Assembly (NCBI RefSeq): GCF_028389875.1
Contig: NC_084702.1
Coordinates: forward strand, 38,439,053 to 38,503,052
Origin: Rhea pennata
Taxonomy: Eukaryota; Chordata; Aves; Rheiformes; Rheidae
Reading direction: 5' to 3'
DNA length: 64,000 nt
Part shown: in pieces, positions 37,146 to 51,761 of the stretch
How positions within the stretch are numbered: the stretch's first letter is position 1
How the letters are laid out: each line of letters opens with the position of its first letter
Program-made: the position numbers and the translations under genes
The notes under the pieces: generated by a model
What the model saw: only the letters and a program-made list of their open reading frames with translations
What the model was told of the DNA's origin: nothing
The model's database searches: none

Positions 37146-37438
37146 CCCTGAAAAGATAGCAGGCTAAAAAGGAATGAAAACATCAATGAGAAGCAGATGC
37201 TCTTAATCTTTTTAACTGTAGAGTGGACCTGGCCTGAACACTGAAATTCCAAAAGAAAGGAAAAAGAAGAGTTTGAAAAACCAATGCAAATCATACCCAC
37301 CTTAATCACACATGGAACAGCTCTGATTTAGGCCTCTTAGTGAGGAAGACAATCTTTTACAATGGTGTTGTACAAATCCAGCATAAGCTGAGAAGTAGGG
37401 ATTTTGGGGTTTTGCCAGATTTCCTGATAGGAATAATC

Positions 37439-37470
37439 TTAAATAAATAAAATAAAATAAAATAAAAAAA
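37439..37470. repeat. (AAATA)n / A-rich simple repeat
   Basis: Several AAATA and AAAATA units followed by an A7 run. Confidence 0.8.
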
Positions 37471-38404
37471 GTCAGTAATTTGGACAGGATCATATATTCC
37501 TAATATACTCCTATGCAATGTACAAAGTGACTCAAGAATATACAATTTAAACAGTAAAGATGATTAATCAAGAAGCTCAATGATTCAGCCTTTCAAGAAA
37601 GCACAGTAGTAGAAAAAGAGGCTTAGGTCAAGGTGAGGAGACATCTCTCCCTGTCCTGATATCGAACTCATATTTCAGATATTCTGTTAGTCGTTTTTAA
37701 AACATGGTTATGGGAGTTTATCTATCTGTTGCCTGGAAACTAAGTTACTAAGAGAACTACGCCAACAAATTTTCTCTTTTATCGTCTTGTTAGTCTCATA
37801 AACTTCAAATGTCATCATTTTAAGACAGACTTTTCCTGACTCACTGAGAGAAAAAAAATGTTCCCTGCTTTTGTAAGATACCATGTTTAATAGAAATAGC
37901 ACAATTTGTTCCTACAGCTCAAAATAATTCATAAGGCAAAGGAGTCATTAACAAGAGAATCGTTGTGTCCAACGATGATACAAATGGCTATGATAAGAGT
38001 GCATTTAATATCAAATAGTAAAGTTATTAATGAAGCCTTTAGGCTCTTCAGAGCAGCAACGTCTTTTCATTCAGTAACACGTATTGCAGTGGGCCCCTGA
38101 TACTTGTATAGACAAGATGTTATTGTATAATAATAAGCAACAAAAAAATTCATTAATACTTGATCCCAGAAATTCAGTACTACAAAAAAATGCATCTTCA
38201 CAAGACAGTGACATTAAAATTTAAGACTGTCCAATTAAGGAAGATTTAATGCCTAACAATTAAATACAATTAAAATGCCTCAAATACATTTAGAAGCATG
38301 AGATTCTATGCTTCTTTTAACTGAATCACTGTTGCAATCCAAGACTAAAAAAAGATATACATCAGATTTTTAATCAATTTTGACACACCTACCCATAATA
38401 CTTG

Positions 38405-38432
38405 CATATATATATATATATGAGACACACAC
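38405..38432. repeat. (AT)n and short (AC)n
   Basis: About eight AT units, a TGAG spacer, then four AC units. Confidence 0.8.
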
Positions 38433-39993
38433 AAACCAGATGTGTATAAAAATCTGCAACCTAATCCTACCATATATTGTACTATATATTCTTAACAGTA
38501 AAATGAATCTGAGGGAAGATGCAACAGGAAAGTGCACAGCTGTACTGAAGAGTTTGAAAAGAGGAACAAGAACTTAAGCCATGATATTGAGAAATGAAGT
38601 ACCTAACCGGAGTGGGTTTAGGTGAGAAGATACTGGAGAGAGTCTATTTTTATGGTATTGGTGGGACTAATGGGCCAAAGAGCACTTCTGTTAAAAATGT
38701 AGTTCTGTTGGTTTATTCAGCTAAGGATCTTCTTTGATGTCCTGTATACACAGAGATCTATACTTGGCAAAGCATAGGAACCTATCACAGGATAAGCACA
38801 AATTATGATGTTTATTCAAAATTAATGAATTCATAAGCAAACCACTTGACAGCACATATGCATCAGATTTAAAGGCCTCCTTCCTTAAAAAAATAAAAAC
38901 AGAAAAATCTACTTACCAGCATATGTGCTGATTGCTGAATGAGCAACTCTGTATTATGTACATCATTCCTCAATATGTCAAAAATCTGTCTTACCATTCT
39001 TTATTTTATAAAATTCTGACAGCTGCCTTAATAAACCTCTACTCTATAGCAACTAGAAACTAGAACTAGAGAAAAATAAGTGAATTTGTGATTCTATTTG
39101 AATTTATTACATATGAAAATGATAATATCTTGAATGAAAATACCTCAGCTTTTTAACACTAATTTTCCATCACACTGACCACCAGGAAACTTTTCATAAT
39201 CCTGGTAGGTTTTGTAAATTGAGTATCATTCTTTGAAGAAATGATTTGCTCTACCAGAGCATTTGTTTGGACCCCAAAGCAGGAACTGGAATCAAAGCAT
39301 GGTGGCAGGAAGCTAAGTGAGCAGTAAAACATAATTCTTTGAAAATTCATACTGCTCCTCCTGAAGCACTGGTCTTCTGGAAGGGGGTTGCTCAGTGAGA
39401 AATCATTTGCTGAGTTTTTAAAACTCTACAGATCTCAGTTCAGCACAGAAATTAATTTCATTCACTGTACTGGGAACATCTAATATAACAGAAAGAAAGG
39501 TAACATTGTGCAGAGTAGATGCTTGGAGCACATTAAAAATGTATATGTCTGATCAAACTTGTGACACTTTGGTAGTACAATGAGTCATTTTGCATATAGC
39601 TCGCAATAAGTGCCTATACAGGGAACTGGCAGATATACATTGAAAATTTACACTGCAGGCTGACTAGCGTTAGAAGCCAAAATATAATGAAAATTCAAGA
39701 GAGGAATGCACCAATATGAAAATCCTTTGCAATATATGCATAAAATATAGAACTGAATTTTTAATTAAAAAAAAAAAAGAATAAGAAAATGATTAGCCAC
39801 GATCTTTAAAGGAAACAGGTAATGACGATGAAATTGCTAGAATTATTTCTGAGAAGAGAAAGCTTAATTTTTGGATGAGCTTTTGATCCCACTTTACTTA
39901 CAGGACTGTTCCTCTGCAGTAAGGTTACATACCTTATTTGCTTTCAGGAGACACAGTCTTGGCCATACATGAGAATGAGGCAAATCTTAGGAG

Positions 39994-40020
39994 AAAAAAA
40001 AAAAAAAAAAAAGAGAGAGA
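39994..40020. repeat. Poly-A (A19) and (GA)4
   Basis: Nineteen A residues followed by four GA units. Just downstream (40030-40085) the motif TCAATGTAG / TCAATTTAG / TCAATGTGA recurs three times at intervals of about 20-30 bases. Confidence 0.8.
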
Positions 40021-43000
40021 CTTTTTGATTTAGCACAAATCAATGTAGCTTAGCATAATCAATTTAGTTCAAGTCAATGTGATTGCATACATTTGTCAAG
40101 AAAGAATAATAAAGCCCTCAGCAGAAAGTTCATGCAAGTCTCAAGACCATTTTTATGGACAATGTAATACAGGGATAGCACTATACAAGGAACATAACCC
40201 ATCACTCTCATTTGGAGCATGAAAGCGTATGTGAAAGCTGTAAAATTGTGATGCATTACTGTAGACCCTGGACTGGGGATGTCTACGTTTACCATTGTAC
40301 GGAAAAGAGAGGCTCGGGGTTTTACCCTGCAGATTCAGACACCCTTCAAAACAAGGCTACTCTCAGGCCTGAACAGGTGTTGATACTGCTTTACAATGAA
40401 GGGATATAATCCTCTGCTTTCAATGCAAGTAGCATTATTTCTCAAAACAATGCTTAAGGGAACACCATTGCAACACATGAAAAACAGAATCAGAATCTAC
40501 TTGTGCCAATAGATTGGGACTGCATATGCGCCCTTGGTTCATCAGTGAGAAAGTAGTATCTGAACATCTTTAATTCAATCATAAAGAAAGAAATTTTCCC
40601 ACAGAAATAGAAACAAGATAAACACTGTATGTAAGCAGATGTGTCTCGCTTGTTCCAGTGTATGTTATGTAAAGGAATTCTTGTTGATTTTAATGACATT
40701 ACTTGAATGACATTCGTTTGCATGAGTATTTGTAGATTATGGCTATAAAAAGGAGAAAAGTCTGAAAAAATCATCTCCAAATATAAATTGTATAATAGTA
40801 TAAAGACATTTTTTTTTCAGAACCAGATTTCTCATGTTTAATGCCATTTGAAATAAGGGCAGGAGTTGCTGCCAAAATTTTAGCTATGCTGTGTCACAAT
40901 ATAAAAATTTATTAGCACTCATGTAATTCTAAAGATATCCAAAGTGCCCTGGCAGCCTTTAATCTTCATCTTTTTTTTAGGGTAAAATTCAAATAAAAAC
41001 ATTATCCTAGCGCTAAGAAAGAAGAAAAAAAAGATATTTAGAAATCACAATGACATGACAGCCAATTTATGCTTGTTTTATATGCTGGTTTCTATAACTA
41101 TATGTTAATCCCCTCAACACTGGAGTCTCCAAACAAACAAGTGGAGTAGCAAGGTACAAGAGTAGCAAGCAGTGTGGCTGGAGGACAGAAGTTATCCACA
41201 TATTGGTCCAGTATTACTTCAAGAAGTGCTGCCAACTTTAACCTCAACATTACCTAAGGTTTGCAAACAAAAACTGTCCCACTGGGCCAGTCTTTTCTAC
41301 ACAGCTGTAAGGCATTTTCCCTTTTTTGATGACAGTGAATGTGACCCAGATTACCAACAATACCTCTGATAATAGCTTTTTTCTATTACATGTCCCTTTG
41401 AATGTAAACTTGATGGACTACCATGTGTGTTAAGTATGCATTGTGAAATATAAACCACCTTGCTTCTTTCAAGTGCACGCTTTAAAATTTTCTTATGTCT
41501 CTGAATTCTCTTTTTAGCATTTATATCGACAATAATGCAAATCAGATGTTTCAAAGCATTTCTACAAAAGGACTTTTGGATTTATTGCAAGTGTTAAGTT
41601 CTTGCTCATTTGCAGATAATTTCAGAGTCTGAGTGCTGAGTCTGGTGGCTTCTGCCACTAGTGCAAATACTTCTAGATAAATTCTGGAAGTGAATCTTTT
41701 GTAGTTAATAGCTATAATTGCAAAACTCATTAGCGCTAACGGCAGGGCCTCTAAACCTGCCAGTGCCATTGCATGAAAATTTCAGTGTTGCTTAAAAATT
41801 GCCCCATGTTGGTAATATCAGTAAATGCTGTGCTTGGTTAAAAATTCTACATAATAGGCATTTTACAGTTCCTGTATTTTATTCATCTTGTTGATGTATA
41901 TTCCTTCTGTGAGCTTGATCAAACTTCTCTATTCTCTCAATTCTGACAGCACACTACAAATCTTGGGGATATTCAGTCGCTCCTGTAAAGAGGAATTCTG
42001 TAATCCAAAACATTAAAATCTTGTAAGATGACAAGGAGTCAGGAAGTACATAGGAAACCAATCCGATAACTCAGAATCTGAAACCTCTGAGAACTCCTCC
42101 TCATTCCATCCACCTCCTCCATAACTGCTTGGGCATTATGATTTTTCCTTTCTGTGCTCTAGGACGTAAGATACATAAGGCTGCATCATATAGAAATAAT
42201 GACAATGATGAGATTCTAAGAAAGCCACCAGAACCATTTCAGCTGAAAGATAAAGGCTGAAAAATGCAAGGTGTGAGAAGAGATGAGCCAGAAGTACAGA
42301 ACAAATTTGCTTTACAGGGACAGGTGTAAGACAGCTTCAGCCTCCCGTGTGAATTCCTCTCTCCTTTCTACATCATGATGCAGCATGTTGGATTTGCTCT
42401 CTCCAGGTCTGTGCAAAAGGTACAGACAGCCCCAATTCCCTGCCTCTGTTAGCCAGAGCGTTTGTTCCATCTGCAAGCCCGCGTCACAGGTTTACCCCGA
42501 CAACGCAGTACAGGTGTCTTATACAAAATAGCATATCAGTCTCCCTGTTTCACCTTCCAGCTGCCACTGGAGTTCAGAAAGCAGGCAGGTTCGGTATCAG
42601 AAAGCCTTTTATGGTTTAAAGGAGCAGGCTGAAAAAGAGATCCAGATAGGGCAGTTCTAAAGAAACAGCCAGAATCAGAGAGGTTATCTGAAATGACTTT
42701 TTGAGTTTGGTTTCATATGTTCAGGCACGTACTTGCAACAGTCCTCTGTAAATATAAGTATGAACTCCATATTAATGCATATTAGCAGCAAGGCCACACA
42801 GAATATAAAATGCATGATTCCTTCCTGTTTTATGCATCGTTTGTTTGCAAAGGACATATGCATCAATTATTCTCCATGCAAAAAGATCAGAGACTATTTA
42901 GAGTACTTACAACTTTAAAATGTTAACACATTTTATTGGGATTGAATGAGATAAAAAAAATGATTGGGAGTAACCAGTTCTACTCATTACATTCACAACT

Positions 43001-43975
43001 CACTGAAAACACTCAAATCACCTCTGTATGTTAATACAGCCAAATACATATCCTTGTATGCAAGCTCAGAAATTTACAGACTGATATATGCACATGCATA
43101 TTCAGTACTCAGATTTTCCAAGCCTGACTTGAAATTATTTTTTCCAGGTGAGGACTGGTCATTCATCACCTAATGAGTTACTTTTGTAGACCAGCTAAAT
43201 AGCCTTCAAAGACAAACAAGCATTATTTTTTTCCATCTATTTACTCTGCTGTTATTTCTGTTACTCCAAATAGGTTGAGTCAAACTGTTCAAATTTTTAA
43301 AGCTATTTTTTTCCCTCAGGAAATATCTCCTCAAACTAAGCTTCTAGCTTAGATGAGAACTGCTACCATATTAATTACAGTATACACAAATAGACTATGC
43401 TATAATATATGAAACTTCTATTAAATGGGCTAAAAACACAGGAAAAGTTATCTTTAGCGTAACGACCTTGAACTAATGCATTTGCATTTATGTTAGAGTG
43501 GTATATTTTAAAAAATCTATATACTTTAAAGGCTCTTATCTCAATCCGTATTTGTTTTCATCCTTTTTTTGAAGAAAGAACAGCGTCATAGACATTTCAA
43601 GTTTTCTTTGAAGGTATTCATATCAACACTTGCAAATGAAAACAAAATGCAGCTGTTAAAATTTCGTATCCCTGTTGCTCTAGTTCCTCTACACTTTTCA
43701 TCCTACAATGTTACAGAAATGATGTTACCACATTTACTGAGGTGGAAAGAGGTAGGTTGAGTATGGAACAGGTCTTCAAAGACTCAAGAAGTTTAATGAA
43801 AGAATGTGAAATGATTTACACGTACTCACAGAAAGTGATGTTGTCTCAAGAAACAGTATGTACATGACAGAAAACAGAAAAAAACCCCACAGATGTATTC
43901 ATATAGAAACACTCAAATTCTTTTGATTTAGGATCTACTTCATCCAGTCAAGAAAGTATTTAAAGCTTTAAAAAG

Positions 43976-43989
43976 TTTTTTTTTTTTTT
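43976..43989. repeat. Poly-T (T14)
   Basis: Fourteen T residues preceded by AAAAG. Confidence 0.75.
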
Positions 43990-45770
43990 AATTGAGTCTT
44001 TAGGAGTTTAGTTATGCTGTCTCAGTATGATGTTTACATATTCAAGGAGGCTAATAAAAACTTAGAAACACTACTCTAAGACTCACTGGAGTAAGGACAG
44101 GATGCTGCAAACTGGCAGCAAAAATGTTTCTTCTTCTCAGGGGGGAAGTCACTCTATACACATCGATTCAGTGATTCCAGCCAGGTCTAGACTAGCTGTG
44201 CACAAATGGTGCGTATAAGGGACTAATAATTGGCATGTGCACAGCTACAACGGTAGCTACAATCTCACATTTCTAAGATACTTTTGACTTTTCAGGTGGA
44301 TGCAACAGTCATTACTGGAAGAAGTTACATTTTCAAACTTTGATTTATTAGCTATAAAGGCTACATACAATTATTTCAGTGTTTTTAGGTAGTTTTCTAT
44401 GAGCCCTGGAATCATGGCAGTGGAAGCACTACAACTTAACTTTGGAAGAAGCAGATGAAGAAAGCCGCAGAATGGTTATAAAAGTTAATAAGCACTCTAA
44501 GATATGTACAATATACTAAATAAATTATATCAGTTATATATGCATTCTCTGTGGGTTAAATTGCATAATTTATGACTCTTCTCCCATTTCTGTCATACAC
44601 AATGTACACACATTGTGGAATGGTACATCTGTGTTATTACAACTATATGTGGAGTGGCAATGTTAGATCTTGGTGCTTTTTATATCTCTGGAGTCACTGT
44701 TTCCAAGAAACTATATAATGTACTGCAAGCACCTACCTTCTATGATTCTAAATGTGACTGACTGCCAACTTGTAGAAGATAGATAGAAAATATTTTCAGA
44801 TCAGAAGTGACCACAACTCTTGTTAGTGCTGCTGCTGTTGTAGACTCTGAGAAAATCAAATAAAACTGCACTTAGAAAAACAACAGACACATTTTCTGAA
44901 TGATAGATGCCTCTTATGAAAACCAAATTATAGCTGCTTCTTGCCAGCAGTTGTTAAGTGAGAAACAAATGTTGAGGCTTTTACAGAACTTTTGCACAAA
45001 TTCACTCTTGCACAAAATTTCCATTTTGCCCAAGCAAAGCTGGGTACCCATTACTGCTCATTCATAGTAAAGGCAGGAATTCAGGCTTCTCAAGGGAAAA
45101 ATCAACAAACTGAACCTTGGGAATCATGGTAGGGAAGGGAGAGGAGGGTGGAGATTGGAACCTGTGACTCACAGACGTAGACTCGGTAGAGCATTGGTCA
45201 GTAACGCTGTTGCCTGCAAAATAAATACCCAGTCTACCAGGGGCTGGGACCTTCAATTATTTATCTCGTTTAACTGAAGTTTCAACTCAAGAATGAGGTG
45301 ATACTTCCCCAAATGGCCTTTGAAAAAAGGCATGTGAACATTCTAAAGCTGAAGGACTGAATCCTTTTGCAGAGCAGAGAGCAGACCTTTTCAAACACCT
45401 GAATAAACACAAGGAATAAAAGAAGAAATAGTTGCTGTCATTCCTAAAAGGTGGTAGAGGTTTCACAGCATTCAGTGCAAACCTTAATCTAATAGACAAA
45501 ATCTTTCTACTAATGACTCCTCTCTTATCCGGTATCATTGGAAGAGAGAAGAGTTAGAAAAATCAAAGAGCTGTGAATTTTTTTGACACTCTTATCTAAC
45601 ACCATGCACCCAAGGCAAAGCAAGATCAAAGTATTCTTTAAGCCTCTTAATAGCCATGGCTTTAAAAAGCACTATCAACGCGTATAGAGTAAGTTTTTAT
45701 TACTGTCCTTTCTTTGCATAGAACTCAAGATAGTCTTTATTTTTTCAGTGATATTTACATCAATACTTGA

Positions 45771-45818
45771 TAAGTTCTGCTTAAGTTCTGCTTTACATAG
45801 CTTCTCTGTACATAGCTT
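45771..45818. repeat. Two short nested duplications
   Basis: An exact 11-bp tandem duplication (TAAGTTCTGCT twice, 45771-45792) is followed by ACATAGCTT repeated twice with a 6-bp spacer (45795-45818). Both look like replication-slippage duplications. Confidence 0.75.
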
Positions 45819-45888
45819 TTGTGTTGAAAACAGCATTGTTCTGTTAGCTCAACAACAGGTATCTTTGCCATTTATCTTTAGAATGACC

Positions 45889-45934
45889 AAAAAAAAAAAA
45901 AAAAACAAACAAACAAACAAACAAAAAAAAAAAA
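45889..45934. repeat. Poly-A interrupted by (CAAA)n
   Basis: An A17 run, about five CAAA units, then an A12 run. It has the pattern of a retroposon tail, but no body is recognisable on the 5' side. Confidence 0.85.
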
Positions 45935-48900
45935 CTACTTTGTTCACTCACTTAAAAAAATCTTTGAAGACAGTATTGCATACAAGGACATACTGAAATT
46001 CTTGTGAAGGGAACAGGGAGTAGCAACACACCAGTCAAGAAGTTCTGAGCTAACTGCCAACTCTAATCTTCCCGAACAGGCACAGAGCAGCAGGGGCCTT
46101 CGAGGACCTCAGCCCCAGAACCCAGCTTTGAGGAATTATGATCCAAGATATACATTCAAACCCAAAGACCCCTAAACACAGAAATCACTTCAGAAAATCT
46201 TGGCTTTGTACCTTTTGAAACTTCCTAACTGTAGGAGCTAGGCTTTTGGGTATGTAGCAAGTATTGTAATACCAGGACACTGACACACAGGTTGTAAAGC
46301 AAAGCCAAATCCTATGTTCTTAATGATGTACACAGCATGGCTGTTTTCTCTCTGCTCTCTCTCTAGCTAAAGGACAACTGATTCGAAGGATAACCTCCAT
46401 TTTGGATGTCAGTGGGGCAAGATCTTCACAAGATTCCAGAATTTTTGTATAAAGTCATAAAATATGGGAAGTGAGTTGTGGCTTTCCTTTCCTATAAATG
46501 CGACAAATCCATCTATATTGGGAATTTCCTGGTATTTCAGCCACCAGTGCCCTGCCACAACAGTACTTGGAAAAGCACACCTCACGGGCAAGGGAAGGAG
46601 ATGTTTACAGCCGTACTACTTGGCCTTTACTTTTAGTAAGGATGGTGCAATATGACTAGCATTTTTTTTACTGCTTTATAGATGGCTTAAATTAACTATT
46701 TCTGATAAAATGCTGCTGTGGGAAAGCATGTACTCTTTTCTTCTGCAGCATAAGTAATCTCAAAAAAAAAAGCATTTGTCTTCATCATCTTTGCCATTTA
46801 TAGTTGTACTTTTTGATTGCAAGCATGATCAAACAGAGCAGAAAATCAATCTGTGAGTGCAAAGAGTGATATGAATGGTAATTTGAGATACTTAGTTCTG
46901 AGGAGGCAGAAAAGGACAATTAATATATCTGCAAGACAGGATAGCTTCACAATTTCACTAGTTCATCAATTGATGGTGTGCCATGTATAGCAGTTCATTA
47001 ATACGCTAGTCATTGAGTGTATTATCAAATGATTCTTTAACATAGCTAATTAGCATATAGCTTTCCCTATTGTCTTTTTTCTCTGGGCAAATGAATACAG
47101 CCAGGAGTCCCCGGTTATTAATTCAGATTATCTTTTTCGCTTCAGGCAAAAAGCACTCACTGTATATTGAGGAAGAAGAAAGATAGGAAGAGTCAATAAA
47201 ACAGCCACTTTGACCAAAAAAGCACAGAAAGCAAACGAAGAACTAGACAAGCCGTATTGGTATGACAAAGGCTGCAGAGGGGGAAGGCATAACCTTCATA
47301 AACCAGCGTCTGGTTCCAGTCCAACTGCCAGGGCAGCAGTAGGCAAGTGAGCAGGTGAGAACTACCCAGGTCGTGTGCTAGAGTCTGAAGAAAGGCGCTG
47401 CTCAAGACTCCAGAAGGATTTGGCTAAGAAAGTCTCTGGCCCTGAAAGACAAATTGACTCACTAGCCGTGGCTAACATCTTGCCTGGTGGTCAAGAGGAT
47501 AGAAACATGTTTCTGACATAACATTCTCAGTAAAGTGTTGATCATTTTTCCCCGGTCTCTACTAGCACTCAGATGAAAAGCTGTTTGTACTTACTTATAT
47601 CCATCTTCATCCATTAGAGCTACACTTCATTCAAGACTTCTCTTTCGACTTTCAGTCAAATCCCCTGAAGTAGGTGAACAATTCCTTGCAATCAGCTCAG
47701 CAGTGGAAGAAATCTGATGCTGAACAAAACAGAGTAAAAAAGCAGTAGAAGCATGTCTTTCTAGGAGACTCTTGGTAAGCTCTGTTTATCATCAGACAAA
47801 AAATCAGTTTTTTAAAAGAGAAACATAAGAAGAGGAAGAAAAAAAAATGCAGATTCTTCAGTGTCTGCAGAAGAAGAGCCAGAGCAACATGACAGAGAAC
47901 TAAATGGATCTCGCACTTTGTGCACAGGCTTGTCCAAGGTTAGGGACAAAGGAGAGAACATGACACAGAGATTTGCATCTATGCTCTAAGCATCCAGGGT
48001 GCAAAACCAGCCAGGCCAGGAGAGTAATTCACCAGCTCTCGCTACTGTTTGGGAGTTGGTGCTTTTAGGAAATGAGAGCACAGCAGCCCTCTAAGGTCAA
48101 TTAATCTTTAGAAAAAGCACACATCATCTTAAATTCAAAACTAGTAGATTCAACAGCATGGACATCTGCAACTGCAGCACCTTCTAGTGCCTGACAATTT
48201 TCTTCTGGAGTTTATAGTCCTTATAGAAGTTTTTTTTTTGTTTGATTGTTTTTCGATATTTAATAATAAAACGGGAAGCATCTTGCTAGGGTACACAAAG
48301 ATGTTCTGGGAGAACATTTCTGTGTTATCAGTAATTTTACATAATACTTTTTGAATGTCATTTAAGATCCATAGAATCCTAAATAACAAGCATGTTAACA
48401 GAAAAATCCTGTTCTTCTATGCAATAACATATTCTTAGAATATCATCAGTACTTGCTGTTAGAAATGCAGTAGATTTTGAGTATGAAGATCAATAGAGTA
48501 AACACTTGCTGCATGGATTCACACGTAAAATAAACAATATTTTTTGATTCATCCTGTGTTAATTATCAGTTACATGCTTTACAATTTCTGTTCCATTACA
48601 TGACCTAACTAAGCAAGACAGAAGTAACTGGGGATTCAGTACATACACAATAAGCTGCTCTCAATGTGCCACTATAAATACCCAATAACTATTTACTGCA
48701 AATTTTATGACTATCCTAATAAAAATCAATACCTCTTCGTGTGGCTTAAAGAGAGTTCATGAAAGCTGCCACATGCTATTAGAATTTGTGTCACTCATTA
48801 CTGAAATTACCAACTTAAATTTTCGTTGATAAAGCTTAAGTGTTATTGACAGTACATTGAAAATTATAGTAATGTAATTTTATATAAAACAAATTATTTT

Positions 48901-51394
48901 ATCTGTTCAACAACACACTTAATGTTGTGCACAACACAAAACGAAGACAATTCCTTTTCCATAAAAGTTTTGCACCAAACCTCCAGAGTTGCCCAGAGGG
49001 GAGTAGCTGGACCCCATTTGATGGGACTCCAAAGAACCACAGAGAGCAGTTTACATGACCATTGATATAATGCACAAAAAAACTACTGCCCACCGAGAGA
49101 AGCAAAATAACACCACAGATTTTTTTTATTACTAAGGAGTATTTTGGGTATTCATACCGCTGTTCCATTACAAGTATAGCTTAATGCTGTTTAAACAGAA
49201 CATACCGGTATTATGCACTTTCCACGACAGACAAAATGTAGTTGGCTTTTGCAAACATCTACATCTCAGACAGTTTGGCTGTTAAAATATAAGAAGCTCA
49301 CAGTCTAGAAAAGTGGTAGGAGATGACTTGAATGAATGAGTGAGTCTATTTTCTTCCAATTAAAAAATGAAAGTGAAAAGCAGCAAGCATCTTAGAAAAA
49401 TAAAGCATGTGAGCTGGAACTGACCCATGTGAATTCTAACTTGGACGATCTGCCTTGGCAAGTGTTAAGAAGTCGGAAAAAAAGCAAAAGCCATGCAAGA
49501 TCAACACGTTTATACCTGTGTATCATTAAACATTACTAAAAGGCATAAACGTTTCTAGCTTCTACCCTCTTAATAATAAAGTAACAGACAAGAGCTAATT
49601 CATTTTCGGCTCGAAAACATATGCAGTACAAAAGAGCCAATGCAGATCCATTTGTTTTTTTCAGTTCCAAAATGATAAAGCTCATGATTTTTTTTCAAGC
49701 AGTTAAAGTAATCTGATTCCATTTATTACAATTGCTTTTGTTTGGTGTTGCACCACGAAGTTCCTTTTCAGTTGGTTCTTCCCATATGTGTTTTGTTTAA
49801 AATCATGACAAAAGTCAACGGAACTGTTTGTCCTTTACTTCTAGCGACTCTCCAATAATGCTATCTTTCCTATTTCAACTGAACATAAAAGGGAAATTTA
49901 AAGAACAGCCGTGAGAAAAGTTTGCATATCATAGTGATGCCGTATAAAAACAATTCCACTGAGCACATACCACAGCATAGTGTGCTAAGTATCACCAGCT
50001 GTTTGGAAGTACTAGGAAAGCTGGCTGGCTGAATATCTAGAGATGACTTTTAGATTTTTTAGAATAAAGAATTGTGTCAAGTCTTGATGATCCTGCAAGA
50101 TACATTTTTTTAAATTTTAGATATCAATGTTTAATGTAGATATCCAATTGCATGCTAATATTCTAGCATATTATGGTAAGGTCTGCTAGTGAAAGTAAAG
50201 ACTTTTGGATAAAGCCCTTTTTTAAAGTAATTAGTACAGCATGCAAATAAGTAATAAAACTAGTATGCATCAAGGTCAAAAATGAGTAATTCATAGAATT
50301 TGTCAAGAGTGCTGACAAAATATTTGACCCTTTCATAAGAAAGGGTTAGGAGAGATTAAAAGCAAACCAAAAAGTAATTTTGCTCCTGTAGTTTATAACA
50401 AGGACTCAAACTTATTTGGATTCCACACATCTAAGGAAATAAATCAAACAATTAAAATGGCTTGGTCAGCAATAAAGGAGAAAATTATTGGAAGAGCACT
50501 AAACTGGCTGAATGCAATAAAAAAAGCCGAGGAGCAGCTCACACAGAACAAGAACAGCCAAACGGTAACAGATAAAGCCAACAACAGAGTTAATCCTTAA
50601 AAATATGATTTGGGCAAAAGCAAGTGATGCAGTCACTTCACATTTGATAAAGAATTAATGATCATGATGCATAGCTAAAGGAATGAGACAGCCACATTAC
50701 CCTATGAAGCCAACCATCTTTAATGGCAACAGAGCTCTAACCCGACCTCCTGCTGTGCCAGCCAAAGATGCTTTTACTTGTCGCAAGTACACATTTTGAT
50801 AATTTTGATTCATTGGCACAGATTTTGATTCTGAATCTTAGCAACATTCCTCCTCCGTAGCAGTAGAAATTTAAATAGAATGCGAGCAGAAAATGGTATC
50901 AAAATGAATGAATTCAGAATTTCTATTTCTACTCTGGAAATTTCATGAAGTACTGGACTCTAAATCTGGCCAGAGAACTATGTGGAAATGACTAACCACC
51001 ATATTAGGCCTTGAATCAAAGTCACTTCAAAAAAAGTGAATATTTTCCATTTAATTAGACATTTTGAGTTGCTATTTTCAGCTCTTCAGAATTTTATTAT
51101 AATAGATCTAAAGGATGATACATAGGTGAAAGAATGCAGATTAACTGGGAGAACACATAGAAAAGAGGCAGTGAAAATAATTTATCTATGTTTCGGCATT
51201 TTGATATCTGAAAATATGTAAACATACTTAATGAGAGGATTGATTTTCTTTTGTATAAGTGCTTTAAGTGTCTTTGTTGAAAATATTTGGAGAAAGGGAA
51301 TGAGATGCAATCCAGTATTATTAAATTCGTGGACTAAAGATGTCTAAATCTTCAGTTTTCACTAGTATGTAAGGAAGAGCTGTCATTATGTATT

Positions 51395-51470
51395 TTGTGT
51401 GTGCGTATATATCTATATATATATTATAAATACATACACTATATGTGTATATGTCTATCTATAATATTTT
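51395..51470. repeat. Degenerate TG/TA microsatellite
   Basis: Interrupted TGTG, TATA and CTATATAT units over about 75 bp. Confidence 0.7.
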
Positions 51471-51761
51471 TCACCTCAGCTTTTAGTTTTTTGATATTAC
51501 TTATTCAGAAAAAGACTAGAAATTTTTGCAATATGTATTTGGAATAAATCATTTTTCATCTTTCAACTGTTGGAAAATGGTCTCTTTACTGAACGTAAGG
51601 TACAGAAAACTGTTGGTCTGAGTTTATTGTTTTCCAATAGAATTTTTGATTAAACTGATTCAGGAAGAGACAGTATAATGTTCCAGTCAGGTTTCCTGTA
51701 AGACTATACACCCATGCTTATTCTCTGTATAAAGACAGGGAAGAAGAAAAGAAGTCTTATT

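Larger units (their letters stand above)
33320..51394. other. Long AT-rich non-coding stretch
   Basis: No recognisable gene. Apart from the simple repeats listed separately, it holds a moderately CpG-raised patch at 34.86-35.24 kb and scattered open frames of 60-100 codons on both strands. A minus-strand segment at 38917-38985 is open for 23 codons before a good donor (ATGCTG/GTAAGTAG) and has protein-like composition, but its acceptor is poor. The part at 46.95-47.16 kb is rich in homeodomain-like cores. No intact mobile element was recognised. Confidence 0.4.

Noticed and set aside
44738..44755. Possible 3' end of a CR1 LINE (TTCTATGATTCTAAATG)
   Set aside because: CR1 ends carry tandem ATTCTATG-type octamers after a recognisable 3' UTR. 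Only one imperfect unit is present and the flank does not resemble CR1.
45150..45215. tRNA/SINE-like boxes (GGTAGAGCATTGG on plus, GGTTCCAATCTCC on minus)
   Set aside because: The A-box-like and B-box-like motifs are on opposite strands and cannot form one Pol III promoter.
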